From positions 1-37,091 of the forward strand of contig CAKVLI010000015.1 in the NCBI GenBank assembly GCA_934757155.1: a stretch of DNA of 37,091 nt. Reading direction: 5' to 3'. The stretch comes from an uncultured Candidatus Melainabacteria bacterium (GTDB lineage: Bacteria > Cyanobacteriota > Vampirovibrionia > Gastranaerophilales > Gastranaerophilaceae). Positions 1 to 8,045 of this stretch are shown one piece after another. A model generated the notes under the pieces. That model saw only the letters and a program-made list of their open reading frames with translations, made no database searches and was not told the origin of the DNA. Position 1 is the stretch's first letter, and every line of letters begins with the position of its first letter. Made by a program: the position numbers and the translations under genes.

Positions 1-55
1 TCCCTGTACTTTCTATTACGGCATTTTTTTTCAAAACTTTAGGTTTTTCTTTCAT
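1..55 (-). CDS. possible 5' end of a divergent gene, cut by the window edge
   Basis: Read leftwards from an ATG at 55-53, the minus strand stays open to the window edge (18 codons, starting MKEKPKVLKK and rich in Lys). No clear ribosome binding site precedes it and 18 codons are too few to identify a family. It would be divergent from the transporter gene at 166. It may be chance. Confidence 0.25.
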   Translation of the reverse strand, partial: MKEKPKVLKKNAVIESTG

Positions 56-56
56 T

Positions 57-77
57 TTGTTACATTTCGTTACATTT
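57..77. promoter_or_regulatory. TGTTACA-type box, two direct copies, upstream of the ABC transporter operon
   Basis: TGTTACATTT (58-67) is followed by CGTTACATTT (68-77), a direct repeat with a 10-nt period. The second copy ends 92 nt before the start codon at 166. Similar boxes lie 78-97 nt upstream of four other genes in the window. A shared regulator site is an inference. Confidence 0.35.
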
Positions 78-148
78 AAGACGAAAAAGGAGGAATAATA
101 GACCGTTTCAAATCTTGTCTACCTATGTACTTACCAACGAATTAAAAG

Positions 149-154
149 TATGAT
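149..154 (+). promoter_or_regulatory. candidate -10 box for the transporter operon
   Basis: TATGAT lies 11 nt before the ATG at 166, and no Shine-Dalgarno sequence lies between them. No good -35 box is found at 16-18 nt. If used, transcription would start about 4-5 nt before the start codon, giving a nearly leaderless mRNA. Confidence 0.3.
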
Positions 155-165
155 ATCCTTTTTTT

Positions 166-2004
166 ATGAAGAAATTTTTGTCATCGTTTTTTATAATAAT
201 TCTATTGGGAGCTTTAGTTAAACTTTGTTTAAGGAGGGATGTTCCCGAAACTTTACCCAAAACGGTAACAAATACGACAGTTGATAGGATTGAATTTCCA
301 AAAGAAAATAAGAACATAGTTTTAAACGGAATTGATTATTTGCAATCGCAAGCGCCTGTTGGAAAATTCGGGGGAGAAATGGTTATTTCAACCATTGGCG
401 AAGGACCTAAGACGTTCAACCCTTGTAACACAAAAGACGCGACATCTTCCGCTATGGCAGGGGTGCTTTATGACGGATTATTGACAACTGATGCCAGAAG
501 CGGAAAAGTAATACCTCTGTTAGCTAAAAACTACACAATTAACGGAAATGACTATATTATAGAGCTGAGAAAAGGGGTTAAATGGACTGACGGGATGCCG
601 ATTACGGCAGAGGATGTTCTGTATACTTATAATGAGGTTGTGTTCAAGGGATTAGGAAATACCGCGACAATGGATGCAATGATGATTGACGGGAAACTTC
701 CAAGGCTTGAAAAAATTGACGATTATACGATTAAGTTCACCACATCAAAGCCGTTTGCTCCGTTTTTAAGACAACTAACTTATCCGATTGTGCCAAAACA
801 TTATTTCAAACCTTATTCAGACAAGGGTGAGTCTGTCTTTAACGCATTTTTAAGTCCTAATACACCACCCAAAGAAATCGTTTCTAACGGTGCGTTCAAG
901 TTAAAAGAATATGTTGCAGCGCAAAGAGTCGTTTTTGTTCGAAATCCTAACTATTACAAAGTTAACCTAGAGAACAAGCAGCTGCCTTATCTTGATAAAA
1001 TAGTGTATCTAATAGTTGGTGACACGAATAACGAGATTTTGAAATTCGAGGCAGGGGAGATTGATGTTCTCGGAATTCGCGGGTCAAATGTTGCGCGATA
1101 TAAGCTTAAAGAAGCAAACAGCAATTACAAAATGTACAACCTCGGACCTGACACAGGAACTCTTTTCTTAATAATAAATCTCAATAACCGCAAAAACGCT
1201 GACGGGAAATGGAATGTTTCGCCAATTAAGCAAAAATGGTTCGGGGACAGAGATTTTCGTGCGGCAATAGATTGGGCTGTTGACAGAAAAGGAATGGTGC
1301 AAAATATTGCACAAGGAGTGGCACAACCGCTATTCACAGCTGAAAGTTTGAATTCAATATATCTCAATAAATATATAAAGGGACATCCTGCTGACATAAA
1401 TGTCTCAAAAGAATGTCTTGAAAAAGCTGGTTTTCAGAATAAAAACGGAATTTTGTACGACAAAGACGGAAACAGAGTGGAGTTTGACTTATACACAAAT
1501 GCCGGTGCGCTCGAACGCGAAGCAATCGGGGTAATGATAAAACAAGATTTGGAAGAGCTTGGGATGAAGGTAAATTTCAAACCAATTGAATTTAATTCAC
1601 TTGTGAACAAGCTTTCAAACACAAATGACTGGGATATGGCGATAATGGGTTTGACAGGCTCTCCGCTTGAACCGCACGACGGAAATAATGTTTGGAAATC
1701 AACAGGCCCGCTGCATATATTTAATCAACGTCCGCAAGACTACAAAATTGACGACAGACTTCCTTGGGAAAAAGAGCTTGATGAGATATTTGAGCAAGGC
1801 GCGCTTAAGCTGACATTTGAAGAAAGAAAACCACTTTATGACAGATATCAAGCAATAATTTACGACCAAAAACCAATTATATATCTGTATTCTCCAATCA
1901 GAATTACAGCTATCAGAAAGAAATTCAAAAACATATTTCCTTCTGCTCTGAGCGGTTTGGTGTACAATCTTGATGAAATATACATAGACGGGAGCAAGAA
2001 ATAG
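166..2004 (+). CDS. ABC transporter substrate-binding protein, family 5 (peptide/nickel type)
   Basis: A 612-residue extracytoplasmic solute receptor of the SBP_bac_5 (OppA/DppA) type, expected to capture oligopeptides or a similar ligand for the two permeases that follow. The N-terminus is a short Lys stretch and a hydrophobic segment (residues about 4-21), acting as signal peptide or membrane anchor. The Cys at about residue 22 is not in a good lipobox (VKLC), so lipoprotein processing is doubtful. The body shows family hallmarks: an early STIGEGPKTFNP strand, a WTDGMPITAEDVLYT segment, and a DFRAAIDWAVDRKGM helix in the middle. Its stop codon TAG overlaps the GTG start of the next gene by one base, so translation is coupled. 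Substrate cannot be deduced from sequence alone. The start at 166 has no ribosome binding site. Confidence 0.9.
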   Translation: MKKFLSSFFIIILLGALVKLCLRRDVPETLPKTVTNTTVDRIEFPKENKNIVLNGIDYLQSQAPVGKFGGEMVISTIGEGPKTFNPCNTKDATSSAMAGVLYDGLLTTDARSGKVIPLLAKNYTINGNDYIIELRKGVKWTDGMPITAEDVLYTYNEVVFKGLGNTATMDAMMIDGKLPRLEKIDDYTIKFTTSKPFAPFLRQLTYPIVPKHYFKPYSDKGESVFNAFLSPNTPPKEIVSNGAFKLKEYVAAQRVVFVRNPNYYKVNLENKQLPYLDKIVYLIVGDTNNEILKFEAGEIDVLGIRGSNVARYKLKEANSNYKMYNLGPDTGTLFLIINLNNRKNADGKWNVSPIKQKWFGDRDFRAAIDWAVDRKGMVQNIAQGVAQPLFTAESLNSIYLNKYIKGHPADINVSKECLEKAGFQNKNGILYDKDGNRVEFDLYTNAGALEREAIGVMIKQDLEELGMKVNFKPIEFNSLVNKLSNTNDWDMAIMGLTGSPLEPHDGNNVWKSTGPLHIFNQRPQDYKIDDRLPWEKELDEIFEQGALKLTFEERKPLYDRYQAIIYDQKPIIYLYSPIRITAIRKKFKNIFPSALSGLVYNLDEIYIDGSKK

Positions 2005-2975
2005 TGAAGTTTTTTAAATATATACTTAAAAGAATTTTGCAGACGATACCGTTATTAATTTTGGTATCTCTTATAAGCTTCTTTATAATCAGGCTTTCGC
2101 CAATCGACCCGCTCGCGGAATTAAGGTTAAATCCGTCGATTTCTCAAGAAACACTCAATAAAGAAATAAAACGACTTAATTTGGACAAACCAATTTACGT
2201 CCAGTATTTTTCGTGGGCAAAATCATTTGTCAAAGGAGATTTTGGTTACACATCCGCCGGAGAGAAGGTTTCTGTAAAACTAAAAGAGAGAATTCCGAAC
2301 ACACTTCTGCTCACCCTCGTGGTAATTTTTATGACATGGTCAGTCGGAATACCGCTCGGAATCATCTCCGCTATCAAAAAAAGCTCTGCATTTGACCGGC
2401 TTTTAACCGTATTAGCGAGTATCGGAATGGCAATTCCATCGTTTTTCTTCGCAATACTTATGCTGATTTTTGCGGTAAAAACAGGCTGGTTTCCTGTCGG
2501 AGGGCTTACCAGCTATAATTTCACCGAGATGTCTTTTTTAGGCAAAGTTTGTGACATATCAAAACACCTTGTACTGCCGACTCTTGTGTTATTCACGATT
2601 TCTCTTTCAGGTCTGCAGCGTCAGATGAGAGCCAATATGCTTGAGGTTCTGGATAGCGATTACGTAAAATTTGCTCGCGCGAAAGGTCTTAGTGAAACAA
2701 AAGTCATATTCAAACACGCACTAAGAAACGCTGTAAACCCTATGATAACACTACTCGGATTTGAGTTTGCAGGACTTCTGAGCGGTGCAGCCCTAACCGA
2801 ATACGTTTTTCAATATCCGGGACTTGGAAGACTTATTCTTGAAGCAGTTATGAAATCCGACATAAACCTTGTCATGGCATCACTTATGATGGGTACAATA
2901 ATGCTCATTCTCGGAAATTTATTGGCGGATATTCTGCTTATGATTACTGACCCAAGACTTAGGAATGGGGGCTAA
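2004..2975 (+). CDS. oppB: ABC transporter permease, OppB/DppB type
   Basis: A 323-residue inner-membrane permease of the BPD_transp_1 family, the first of the pair forming the channel of the peptide-type importer. About six hydrophobic helices are visible, the first at residues 9-30. The cytoplasmic EAA loop that contacts the ATPase is clear: FARAKGLSETKVIFKHALRNA in the C-terminal half, followed by the typical EYVFQYPGLGRL segment and the C-terminal DPRLRNGG. It starts with GTG, sharing a base with the upstream stop codon, and is separated from the next permease by 2 nt. The choice of opp over dpp is conventional only. Confidence 0.92.
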   Translation: MKFFKYILKRILQTIPLLILVSLISFFIIRLSPIDPLAELRLNPSISQETLNKEIKRLNLDKPIYVQYFSWAKSFVKGDFGYTSAGEKVSVKLKERIPNTLLLTLVVIFMTWSVGIPLGIISAIKKSSAFDRLLTVLASIGMAIPSFFFAILMLIFAVKTGWFPVGGLTSYNFTEMSFLGKVCDISKHLVLPTLVLFTISLSGLQRQMRANMLEVLDSDYVKFARAKGLSETKVIFKHALRNAVNPMITLLGFEFAGLLSGAALTEYVFQYPGLGRLILEAVMKSDINLVMASLMMGTIMLILGNLLADILLMITDPRLRNGG

Positions 2976-2977
2976 AT

Positions 2978-4024
2978 ATGGAAATTTTCAGAAAGATTTT
3001 CAAAGATAAATTCGCAAAATCAGCCTTCATAGTGCTTGCAGTGCTTTATTTGCTAATCCTGTTTGCGGATTTTATTGCACCATATTCAAACACATATTCA
3101 AACCGAGACATGTCTTACGCTCCACCGTCAAAAGTTTACACAATAGACGAAAACGGGAAGCTTTCGCGACCATATACATATAACTGCATTCGGGAATTCG
3201 AACCGGCCTTGATGCAAACAATCTACAAGCAAGACCGTTCACAAAAACATTACATAAAACTCTTTGCAAAAGGTGAATCCTACAAATTCTTAGGTATAAT
3301 CAAATCCGACAGACACCTTTTCGGAACAGACGGAAATCTCTATCTTTTAGGCACAGACATCAACGGACGAGATGTGTTCTCCAGACTCCTGTTCGGCGGA
3401 AGAATTTCCATGACAGTAGGATTTTTGTCGCTTCTGATAGTCTTCCCGATAGGTTTACTCTACGGCGGAATCTCGGGGTATTTCAGCGGAATAATTGACA
3501 CCCTAATGATGAGATTTGCAGAAGCAATAATGGCAATCCCGAGTTTTTATCTTCTGATAATACTTGCAGCAATCCTTCCTTCCGGCATGACAAGCGTCCA
3601 GCGATTCTGCCTGATAGTAATAATCCTAGCGCTCATAGGCTGGGCAGGATTTGCACGTGTAGTTCGCGGAATGGTACTTTCAATAAAGAAGGAAGACTTC
3701 GTCCTAGCTGAAAAAACAATGGGCGCTTCAAAAATGAGAATTATTCTGAAACACATACTTCCGCAAACAACAAGCTACGTGATAATCGCGATGACACTCT
3801 CTGTTCCGTCCTACATCCTTGCCGAATCAGGACTAAGTTTCCTAGGACTCGGAATCCAACAACCGGACGCAAGTTGGGGGAACATGCTCAAAGAAGCACA
3901 AGAGTTTACAAATATTCTATATCGACCTTGGCTCCTTACCCCGGGGGCGCTAATCTTCATAGCAGTTCTGTCATTCAATCTTCTCGGAGATGCAATCCGT
4001 GATTTCCTCGACCCCAAGGGGTAA
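2978..4024 (+). CDS. oppC: ABC transporter permease, OppC/DppC type
   Basis: A 348-residue second permease of the importer. It carries the OppC-type N-terminal helix, then a 60-70 residue extracytoplasmic insert, then LLGTDINGRDVFSRLLFGGR, a hallmark of this family. The EAA loop is LAEKTMGASKMRIILKHILP. The start follows the oppB stop by 2 nt. No ATPase genes (OppD/OppF type) follow; they must be encoded elsewhere or shared. The last codons are AAG GGG TAA: the terminal Gly and stop codon are the first bases of a GGGGTAAAT repeat that begins at 4018. Confidence 0.92.
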   Translation: MEIFRKIFKDKFAKSAFIVLAVLYLLILFADFIAPYSNTYSNRDMSYAPPSKVYTIDENGKLSRPYTYNCIREFEPALMQTIYKQDRSQKHYIKLFAKGESYKFLGIIKSDRHLFGTDGNLYLLGTDINGRDVFSRLLFGGRISMTVGFLSLLIVFPIGLLYGGISGYFSGIIDTLMMRFAEAIMAIPSFYLLIILAAILPSGMTSVQRFCLIVIILALIGWAGFARVVRGMVLSIKKEDFVLAEKTMGASKMRIILKHILPQTTSYVIIAMTLSVPSYILAESGLSFLGLGIQQPDASWGNMLKEAQEFTNILYRPWLLTPGALIFIAVLSFNLLGDAIRDFLDPKG

Positions 4025-4157
4025 ATGTATTTAGTTGGTAGATGAGACTACTAGGTTGTCGGCATCACCAGGGGGGGGGTAAAGGGGTAAATATATTTAG
4101 TTTATAAGTAGAACTACTGGTTCGTCGTCATTGTCAGGGGGGGGGGAGAAATATTTT
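4018..4157 (+). repeat. GGGGTAAAT repeat array (two full units and a degenerate third)
   Basis: Unit A begins at 4018 and unit B at 4084. Each reads GGGGTAAAT, then an AT-rich TATTTAGTT stretch, and has ACTAC exactly 30 nt from its first G. A degenerate third copy (GGGGAGAAATATTTTAG) starts at 4143. Unit A contains a small hairpin, TGGTAG (4036-4041) with CTACTA (4048-4053). Units are joined by G-runs of 9 and 10 bases (4071-4079, 4137-4146). Related units occur elsewhere in the window. Confidence 0.75.
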
Positions 4158-4158
4158 A

Positions 4159-4246
4159 GTCATCCTGAGCGTATGCGAAGGATCGCAGGGACTTGGCGTT
4201 TCACTTACTTAACCTTGCGATTCTTCGGCTACAGCCTCAGAATGAC
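4159..4246. repeat. inverted pair of CATCCTGAGCG...GAAGGATCGCAGG dispersed repeats
   Basis: The left arm (4159-4189) begins GTCATCCTGAGCG and ends GGATCGCAGG. The right arm (4212-4246) is its reverse complement with a few changes. The pair can fold into a long imperfect hairpin with a loop of about 22 nt. Single copies recur at 32115-32145 and 36786-36816. Similar 'GTCATTCTGAGCG...GAAGAATC' palindromic elements are known from many bacteria. Confidence 0.7.
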
Positions 4247-4297
4247 GAAGTGCTTTTTCTTTGCAGGAAAAGGGCTATAAACAAAAAACTAAACACA

Positions 4298-4325
4298 ACG
4301 GCGGAAGTATAAATACTTCCGCCGT
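4298..4325 (-). terminator. intrinsic terminator of the glycine-zipper protein gene
   Basis: A perfect 13-bp stem (4298-4310 with 4313-4325) with a 2-nt AA loop. On the minus strand it is followed by a T-rich tract (TTTAGTTTTTTG), as expected for termination of the gene that ends at 4352. Confidence 0.75.
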
Positions 4326-4351
4326 CATATATACAATCTATGGAAATTGTC

Positions 4352-6193
4352 TTATCCCATCAGGTTATTCAAATCACCGATAATGCCTTCATGGTTTTTG
4401 CCACAGTTACATTCACAAGTTACCTTACCTGTTACATCAACTGTAACCTTGTGGTCTTTAATTGCTTCCAGAATTTCTCCTAGTTTAGCAAGAATATCCT
4501 CCAATTTTGCCGAAATTGCAGAGTCATCTTTATCACCCATTTTCTTAATAATTACATTCAATAAGTTTTCGATATTATCGTAACTTTTATCATCCTTATC
4601 AAATTTTGTTTTAATCAAAGCTTTAAGGGCGTCCAATGTCACATTCAAACTATCCAGTTTGTCACCATTAGCTCTTGTTTGTTTTAGAAGTTCTTTCATC
4701 ATATCTTCTATCTTAGACAAGTCGATTGTAACATCACCGGCCTCAAGCTTGATTTTGCCCATTGCTTCAATAATAGCCTTTGTGTTCTTATCTTGATTAT
4801 CAATAACTTTTTCGAGCAATGCCACGATTGATGATGTGTCACCACCGCCTGCTTCAATATTATTGATAGCATTCAATATTGCAGAGAAGTTAGCATTCAT
4901 ATCATAACCAAATTTTTCGAGGTATTTAAGAATCTTATCACCAAGAATCTTGTTGTTTTCATTGCCTTCATTAACAAGTTTTGTCAATTCTGCAATAAGA
5001 GTTTTGATTTCGTCAAGTTTGATATTGCCTTTTTCAACACCTTTAATAAGCCTACTTAAGTCAACATCAAGTTTTGCTCCAATTTTTGATACAAGGTCAA
5101 TCAACTGAGTAAGCAGAGCTTCTTGCTTATCGCCAATATCTTTATCTTGTTTAATTGATTTTTCAAGAAGTTCGGTAATCTTATCCAAAGCTGCAAGTAC
5201 TTTTGAGTTGTCTCCAACTGTACCGCCGCCACCTTCAATTTTAATATTGCCGATAGCTTCAATAACCTTGTTAATAAGGTCTTGGGTATTCTTACCAATT
5301 TCTTTGTTTGTAGTAATTGATTCTTGAACTAACGCTAACAGCTTGTTAAGAGAGTCTTGAATACCTTCTTGACCTTTTCCTAAGCCGTCCATTTTATCAA
5401 GAATATTTTTCAACAATTCTTGATTACCTTCGGAAATCTTGTTTCCATCCTTAACCGCATTCAAGATAGCTTCAAGATATTTAGCTGTTTCTTTATTTCC
5501 GTTAACAATTTTGTTAATCAATTCTGTTTGTTCAGATTGTTCGAGCTTCATGTCAGAAACAACAGCAAATATATCACCTAAACTTTTCCCTGCATTCACT
5601 AACAAATCAACGATTTGCGTCATTGTTTTGCCTTGTGCTTTCAAATAATTGATTATTTCTTTGTTATCACGATTATTTTCAAGAAGAATTTGTACAATTT
5701 GGTCCAATGATTTATTTATACCTTCCAAATATGCAACAACTACATCCATTGGGTCACTTTTATAGTTCGGCACCAAAACATCTTGGTCTTGATAAACAAC
5801 ACAGCTTGTTGTCCCAGTAAGAGCCGCACCAATAATTGCACCGAGTTTTGCACCGGCAAGAGTACCTCCGCCGGGAACTATAGAACCTACAACAGCACCT
5901 AGTGCAGCACCTATTGCGGCACCTAATGAAATTCCGCCTAAAGCTTTTGCAAAGCCATTTTGTTTTTTGCTCTTTTTGTGCACGCTTTCTTTTGGAGCCT
6001 CAGCTTCTACTTTCGAAGGTACAATAAAATTGTCACCAATCGATGGCAGTTCTCCGCCAAAAGCATTTGTCAGAGCTTCTTTTTCTGCAGCAGTTAAACC
6101 CTGCATCTCCTCCTTGGTGATTTTTCCGTCTTTAACAATGCCTTCCAGCTTTGCTTTTGACTCCGGATTTACACCATCAAAGTTAATTCCCAT
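4352..6193 (-). CDS. unknown large helical-repeat protein with a glycine zipper and Cys-rich C-terminus
   Basis: I do not recognise this 613-residue protein. The ATG at 6193 is preferred over one 24 codons upstream because AAAGGAG (6204-6210) lies 10 nt before it. Residues 1-60 hold a small domain with KDGKITKEE, vaguely like an EF-hand loop. Residues 80-127 are a glycine zipper (GAAIGAALGA, GAKLGAIIGAAL) able to form a membrane hairpin. From about 150 to 580 the sequence is long amphipathic helices rich in Leu, Ile, Lys, Glu and Asn, with at least three repeats in which a short strand plus Gly-rich turn (KIEGGGG, EAGGG, KLEAGD) precedes a helix pair. The tail has C593, C595, C597 and H601 (CECNCGKNH), a possible metal site. 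No signal peptide is seen. A pore-forming, tail-fibre-like or envelope-spanning role is only speculation. Confidence 0.8.
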   Translation of the reverse strand: MGINFDGVNPESKAKLEGIVKDGKITKEEMQGLTAAEKEALTNAFGGELPSIGDNFIVPSKVEAEAPKESVHKKSKKQNGFAKALGGISLGAAIGAALGAVVGSIVPGGGTLAGAKLGAIIGAALTGTTSCVVYQDQDVLVPNYKSDPMDVVVAYLEGINKSLDQIVQILLENNRDNKEIINYLKAQGKTMTQIVDLLVNAGKSLGDIFAVVSDMKLEQSEQTELINKIVNGNKETAKYLEAILNAVKDGNKISEGNQELLKNILDKMDGLGKGQEGIQDSLNKLLALVQESITTNKEIGKNTQDLINKVIEAIGNIKIEGGGGTVGDNSKVLAALDKITELLEKSIKQDKDIGDKQEALLTQLIDLVSKIGAKLDVDLSRLIKGVEKGNIKLDEIKTLIAELTKLVNEGNENNKILGDKILKYLEKFGYDMNANFSAILNAINNIEAGGGDTSSIVALLEKVIDNQDKNTKAIIEAMGKIKLEAGDVTIDLSKIEDMMKELLKQTRANGDKLDSLNVTLDALKALIKTKFDKDDKSYDNIENLLNVIIKKMGDKDDSAISAKLEDILAKLGEILEAIKDHKVTVDVTGKVTCECNCGKNHEGIIGDLNNLMG

Positions 6194-6288
6194 AGTTTGT
6201 CTACTCCTTTCTTTAAATTCATGTAACAAACCTACAATTTCCATGTTTAACGGCATATTTTTCAAAAACTTTAGAGTTTCAGAAAAAA

Positions 6289-6297
6289 TTGTTACAA
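6289..6297 (-). promoter_or_regulatory. TGTAACA box upstream of the glycine-zipper protein gene
   Basis: Read on the minus strand, TTTTTGTAACAATT lies here, 97 nt before the start codon at 6193. The same TTTTGTAACAATT string in the same orientation lies 78 nt before the gene at 12301. Confidence 0.35.
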
Positions 6298-6360
6298 AAA
6301 TTTATACTTTCAGATACAGATATATCCCATTTTACCTATTTTTATTAAAAAAGGGGGAAT

Positions 6361-6378
6361 TGTTACAACTTTGTAACA
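6361..6378. promoter_or_regulatory. perfect 8-2-8 inverted repeat, probable operator
   Basis: TGTTACAACTTTGTAACA is a perfect 8-bp inverted repeat around a 2-nt centre. It lies in the divergent region between the glycine-zipper gene (minus strand) and the small gene at 6458 (80 nt downstream). There is no T-run, so it looks like a dimeric regulator site and not a terminator. The regulator is unknown. Confidence 0.5.
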
Positions 6379-6457
6379 TTAGAGTCGCGCAAATCTCAAC
6401 TAAAAGATTGATTGAAAAAAATATCTGAAAGCCTTATTCTATACAAAGAGGTCTTTT

Positions 6458-6694
6458 GTGAACAACAAACAACTATTAAAAAAACGTATACAACAAATCG
6501 AATTACAACTTAAGAAGTTGAATCTGCAATACTCCGGCAACTCTGTCTGCGAGGATTTGTATAACTCTCTTATTCTACAAAAAGCTATTCTTAAAAAAGA
6601 TTTGGAAAACCTTGATAAAAACCCTATCCTGGAAAAATTCAAACAAATCATCCCCAAAAAAGAAAAACTTATTTGCGACTACTTCCGGGGGTAA
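6458..6694 (+). CDS. small coiled-coil protein of unknown function
   Basis: A 78-residue ORF starting with GTG, preceded by AAAGAGG about 8 nt upstream. It is strongly helical and charged (LKKRIQQIELQLKKLN, ILKKDLENLDK), with heptad-like Leu/Ile spacing over residues 5-55, and has no membrane segment or recognised domain. It is divergent from the glycine-zipper gene and shares its dyad-containing regulatory region, so co-regulation is plausible. Its last codons, CGG GGG TAA, are the beginning of a GGGGTAAAT repeat, so the terminal Gly and the stop derive from the repeat. It could be a non-coding stretch, but the ribosome binding site and dyad argue for a gene. Confidence 0.6.
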   Translation: MNNKQLLKKRIQQIELQLKKLNLQYSGNSVCEDLYNSLILQKAILKKDLENLDKNPILEKFKQIIPKKEKLICDYFRG

Positions 6695-6700
6695 ATATAA
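6688..6700 (+). repeat. GGGGTAAAT repeat fragment at a stop codon
   Basis: GGGGTAAATATA at 6688-6699 includes the stop codon (6692-6694) of the small gene. The rest of the unit is replaced by a different dispersed repeat beginning AACCCTCATCCTAG at 6703. Confidence 0.55.
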
Positions 6701-7070
6701 CAACTAAACCCTCATCCTAGCCTTGTCTTGAATTTCCTCCACGCTCGAACAGTTTCGCTTTAGAACCTTTGGTTCAAGCAAGCTCAATGTTCTCGCTATC
6801 CGGACTAACTCGCTTTGCTCGTGTCGTCCGTACGGAAATTCGCTCTCCCTAGGAGAAGGAACAATCACTTTGTCATTCTGAACTTGTTTCAGAACTTTAG
6901 TCACATGCCCTCGGACTAAGGTCCTGAAATAAATTCAGGACGACAGGGGTAAATGGATTTGGCTGGTAGGTAGCCTAGTTTGCGTCTTTGCGAGGAGCGT
7001 AGCGACGCGGCAATCCGGATGGAATTATTTACAACTTTCCACAATTTATCTTTTATGATACAATTTTCAA
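6695..7070. repeat. intergenic mosaic of dispersed repeats
   Basis: No gene is supported here. From left to right it holds: an AACCCTCATCCTAG...CCCTAGGAGAAGGAAC-type repeat (6703-6862); a GTCATTCTGAACTTGTTTCAG element (6872-6895); a hairpin GTCCTGAA/TTCAGGAC (6921-6941); a GGGGTAAAT unit (from 6946) continuing to about 6985; and a TGCGAGGAGCGTAGCGACGC...CAATCC element (about 6987-7017). The last is like a dispersed repeat seen in many unrelated bacteria. The mosaic suggests repeated insertion of short mobile elements at one site. Confidence 0.6.
6946..6985 (+). repeat. GGGGTAAAT repeat unit
   Basis: GGGGTAAATGGATTTGGCTG followed by GTAGGTAG and CTAGTTTG. It matches units F and A of the family, with small losses in the ACTAC core. 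Confidence 0.6.
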
Positions 7071-7082
7071 GAGGGGGTATTG

Positions 7083-8045
7083 ATGCTTGCAATAGATTTC
7101 GATACAAAAAAACCGATACGAGAAGCTTTTGGCAACAAACTCGTAGATTTGGGAGCTAGATATAATAATATAATAGTACTGGACGCAGATGTAGCATGTT
7201 CCACTCAAACAAAGCGTTTTGCAACTGCATATCCTGAAAGATTTTTTGATGTAGGGATTGCTGAACAAGATTTAATCACAACTGCAGCAGGTCTGTCTTT
7301 GACAGGAAAAATTCCTTTTGCAGCTGCTTTTGCCGTATTCGTAACAGGCAGAACTTACGACCAAATCCGTTCATCAGTTTGTTACCAAAAAGCTAATGTG
7401 AAAATAATCGGTACTCACGGCGGAATTACTGTCGGAGAAGACGGTGCAACTCACCAAGCATTAGAAGATGTTTCTCTTATGAGAGGTCTTCCGAACATGA
7501 CAGTTATCGTTCCGGCTGATTGCAGGGAATGCGAACAAGTACTTGAATACGCAGCCGCACACGAAGGACCGGTATACATCCGAATTGCAAGAAACAGCCT
7601 TCCTGATATTTATCCGGAAAATTATGTATTCAACCCAAACAAGGCTTACGTATTAAAAGAAGGCTCTGATTTAACCATAATTTCAAACGGAGATATACTG
7701 GCAGAAGCAGTTAAGGCAGCAAACATACTTGAAGAACAAGGTATTAACGCAGAAGTAATAAGTTTACCTGTCGTTAAACCTCTTGATAAAGATACTATAA
7801 TAAACAGCGCAAAGAAAACCGGATTTGTCGTAACAGTAGAAAACCATTCTATCAACGGCGGAATTGGTTCTGCTGTATGTGAAGCCTTGAGCGAAAACTT
7901 GCCGACAAGAGTATTGAGAGTCGGCATGGAAGATAAATTTGGTCAAAGCGGTACTCCAAAAGAATTGTTAAAACATTACGGTTTGGATGCCGAAGGTATT
8001 GTAAATAGGATATTGGCGAATGATTCAATTAAGATCTGTAACTAA
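7083..8045 (+). CDS. transketolase C-terminal subunit (pyrimidine-binding plus C domain)
   Basis: A 320-residue protein equal to the C-terminal half of a transketolase/DXPS-type thiamine-diphosphate enzyme, expected to form an active enzyme with a separate N-terminal subunit that binds the cofactor pyrophosphate. The catalytic-type Glu lies in DVGIAEQDLITTAAGLS near residue 62-65, followed by the THGGITVGEDGATHQ region and a C-terminal domain with VTVENHSINGGIGS. The ATG at 7083 is chosen because GAGGGGG (7071-7077) precedes it; the TTG just before it is less likely. The partner N-terminal gene is not upstream, where only repeats lie. Its 3' end overlaps ftsE by 26 nt. Likely role: non-oxidative pentose phosphate metabolism. 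Confidence 0.88.
   Translation: MLAIDFDTKKPIREAFGNKLVDLGARYNNIIVLDADVACSTQTKRFATAYPERFFDVGIAEQDLITTAAGLSLTGKIPFAAAFAVFVTGRTYDQIRSSVCYQKANVKIIGTHGGITVGEDGATHQALEDVSLMRGLPNMTVIVPADCRECEQVLEYAAAHEGPVYIRIARNSLPDIYPENYVFNPNKAYVLKEGSDLTIISNGDILAEAVKAANILEEQGINAEVISLPVVKPLDKDTIINSAKKTGFVVTVENHSINGGIGSAVCEALSENLPTRVLRVGMEDKFGQSGTPKELLKHYGLDAEGIVNRILANDSIKICN

Noticed and set aside
187..235. lipoprotein signal in the binding protein
   Set aside because: The Cys near residue 22 follows V-K-L, which is a poor lipobox because of the Lys, so a lipoprotein was not claimed.
4018..4157. CRISPR-like array
   Set aside because: Units are degenerate over their whole length, not identical repeats separated by unique spacers, and no cas genes are near. 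The array is a tandem dispersed repeat.
5967..6428. 153-codon plus-strand ORF opposite the glycine-zipper gene
   Set aside because: It overlaps the gene and its regulatory region, and its sequence is the complement of the zipper coding region.
6704..6904. 66-codon minus-strand ORF in the repeat mosaic
   Set aside because: It is composed of repeat sequence with no ribosome binding site.
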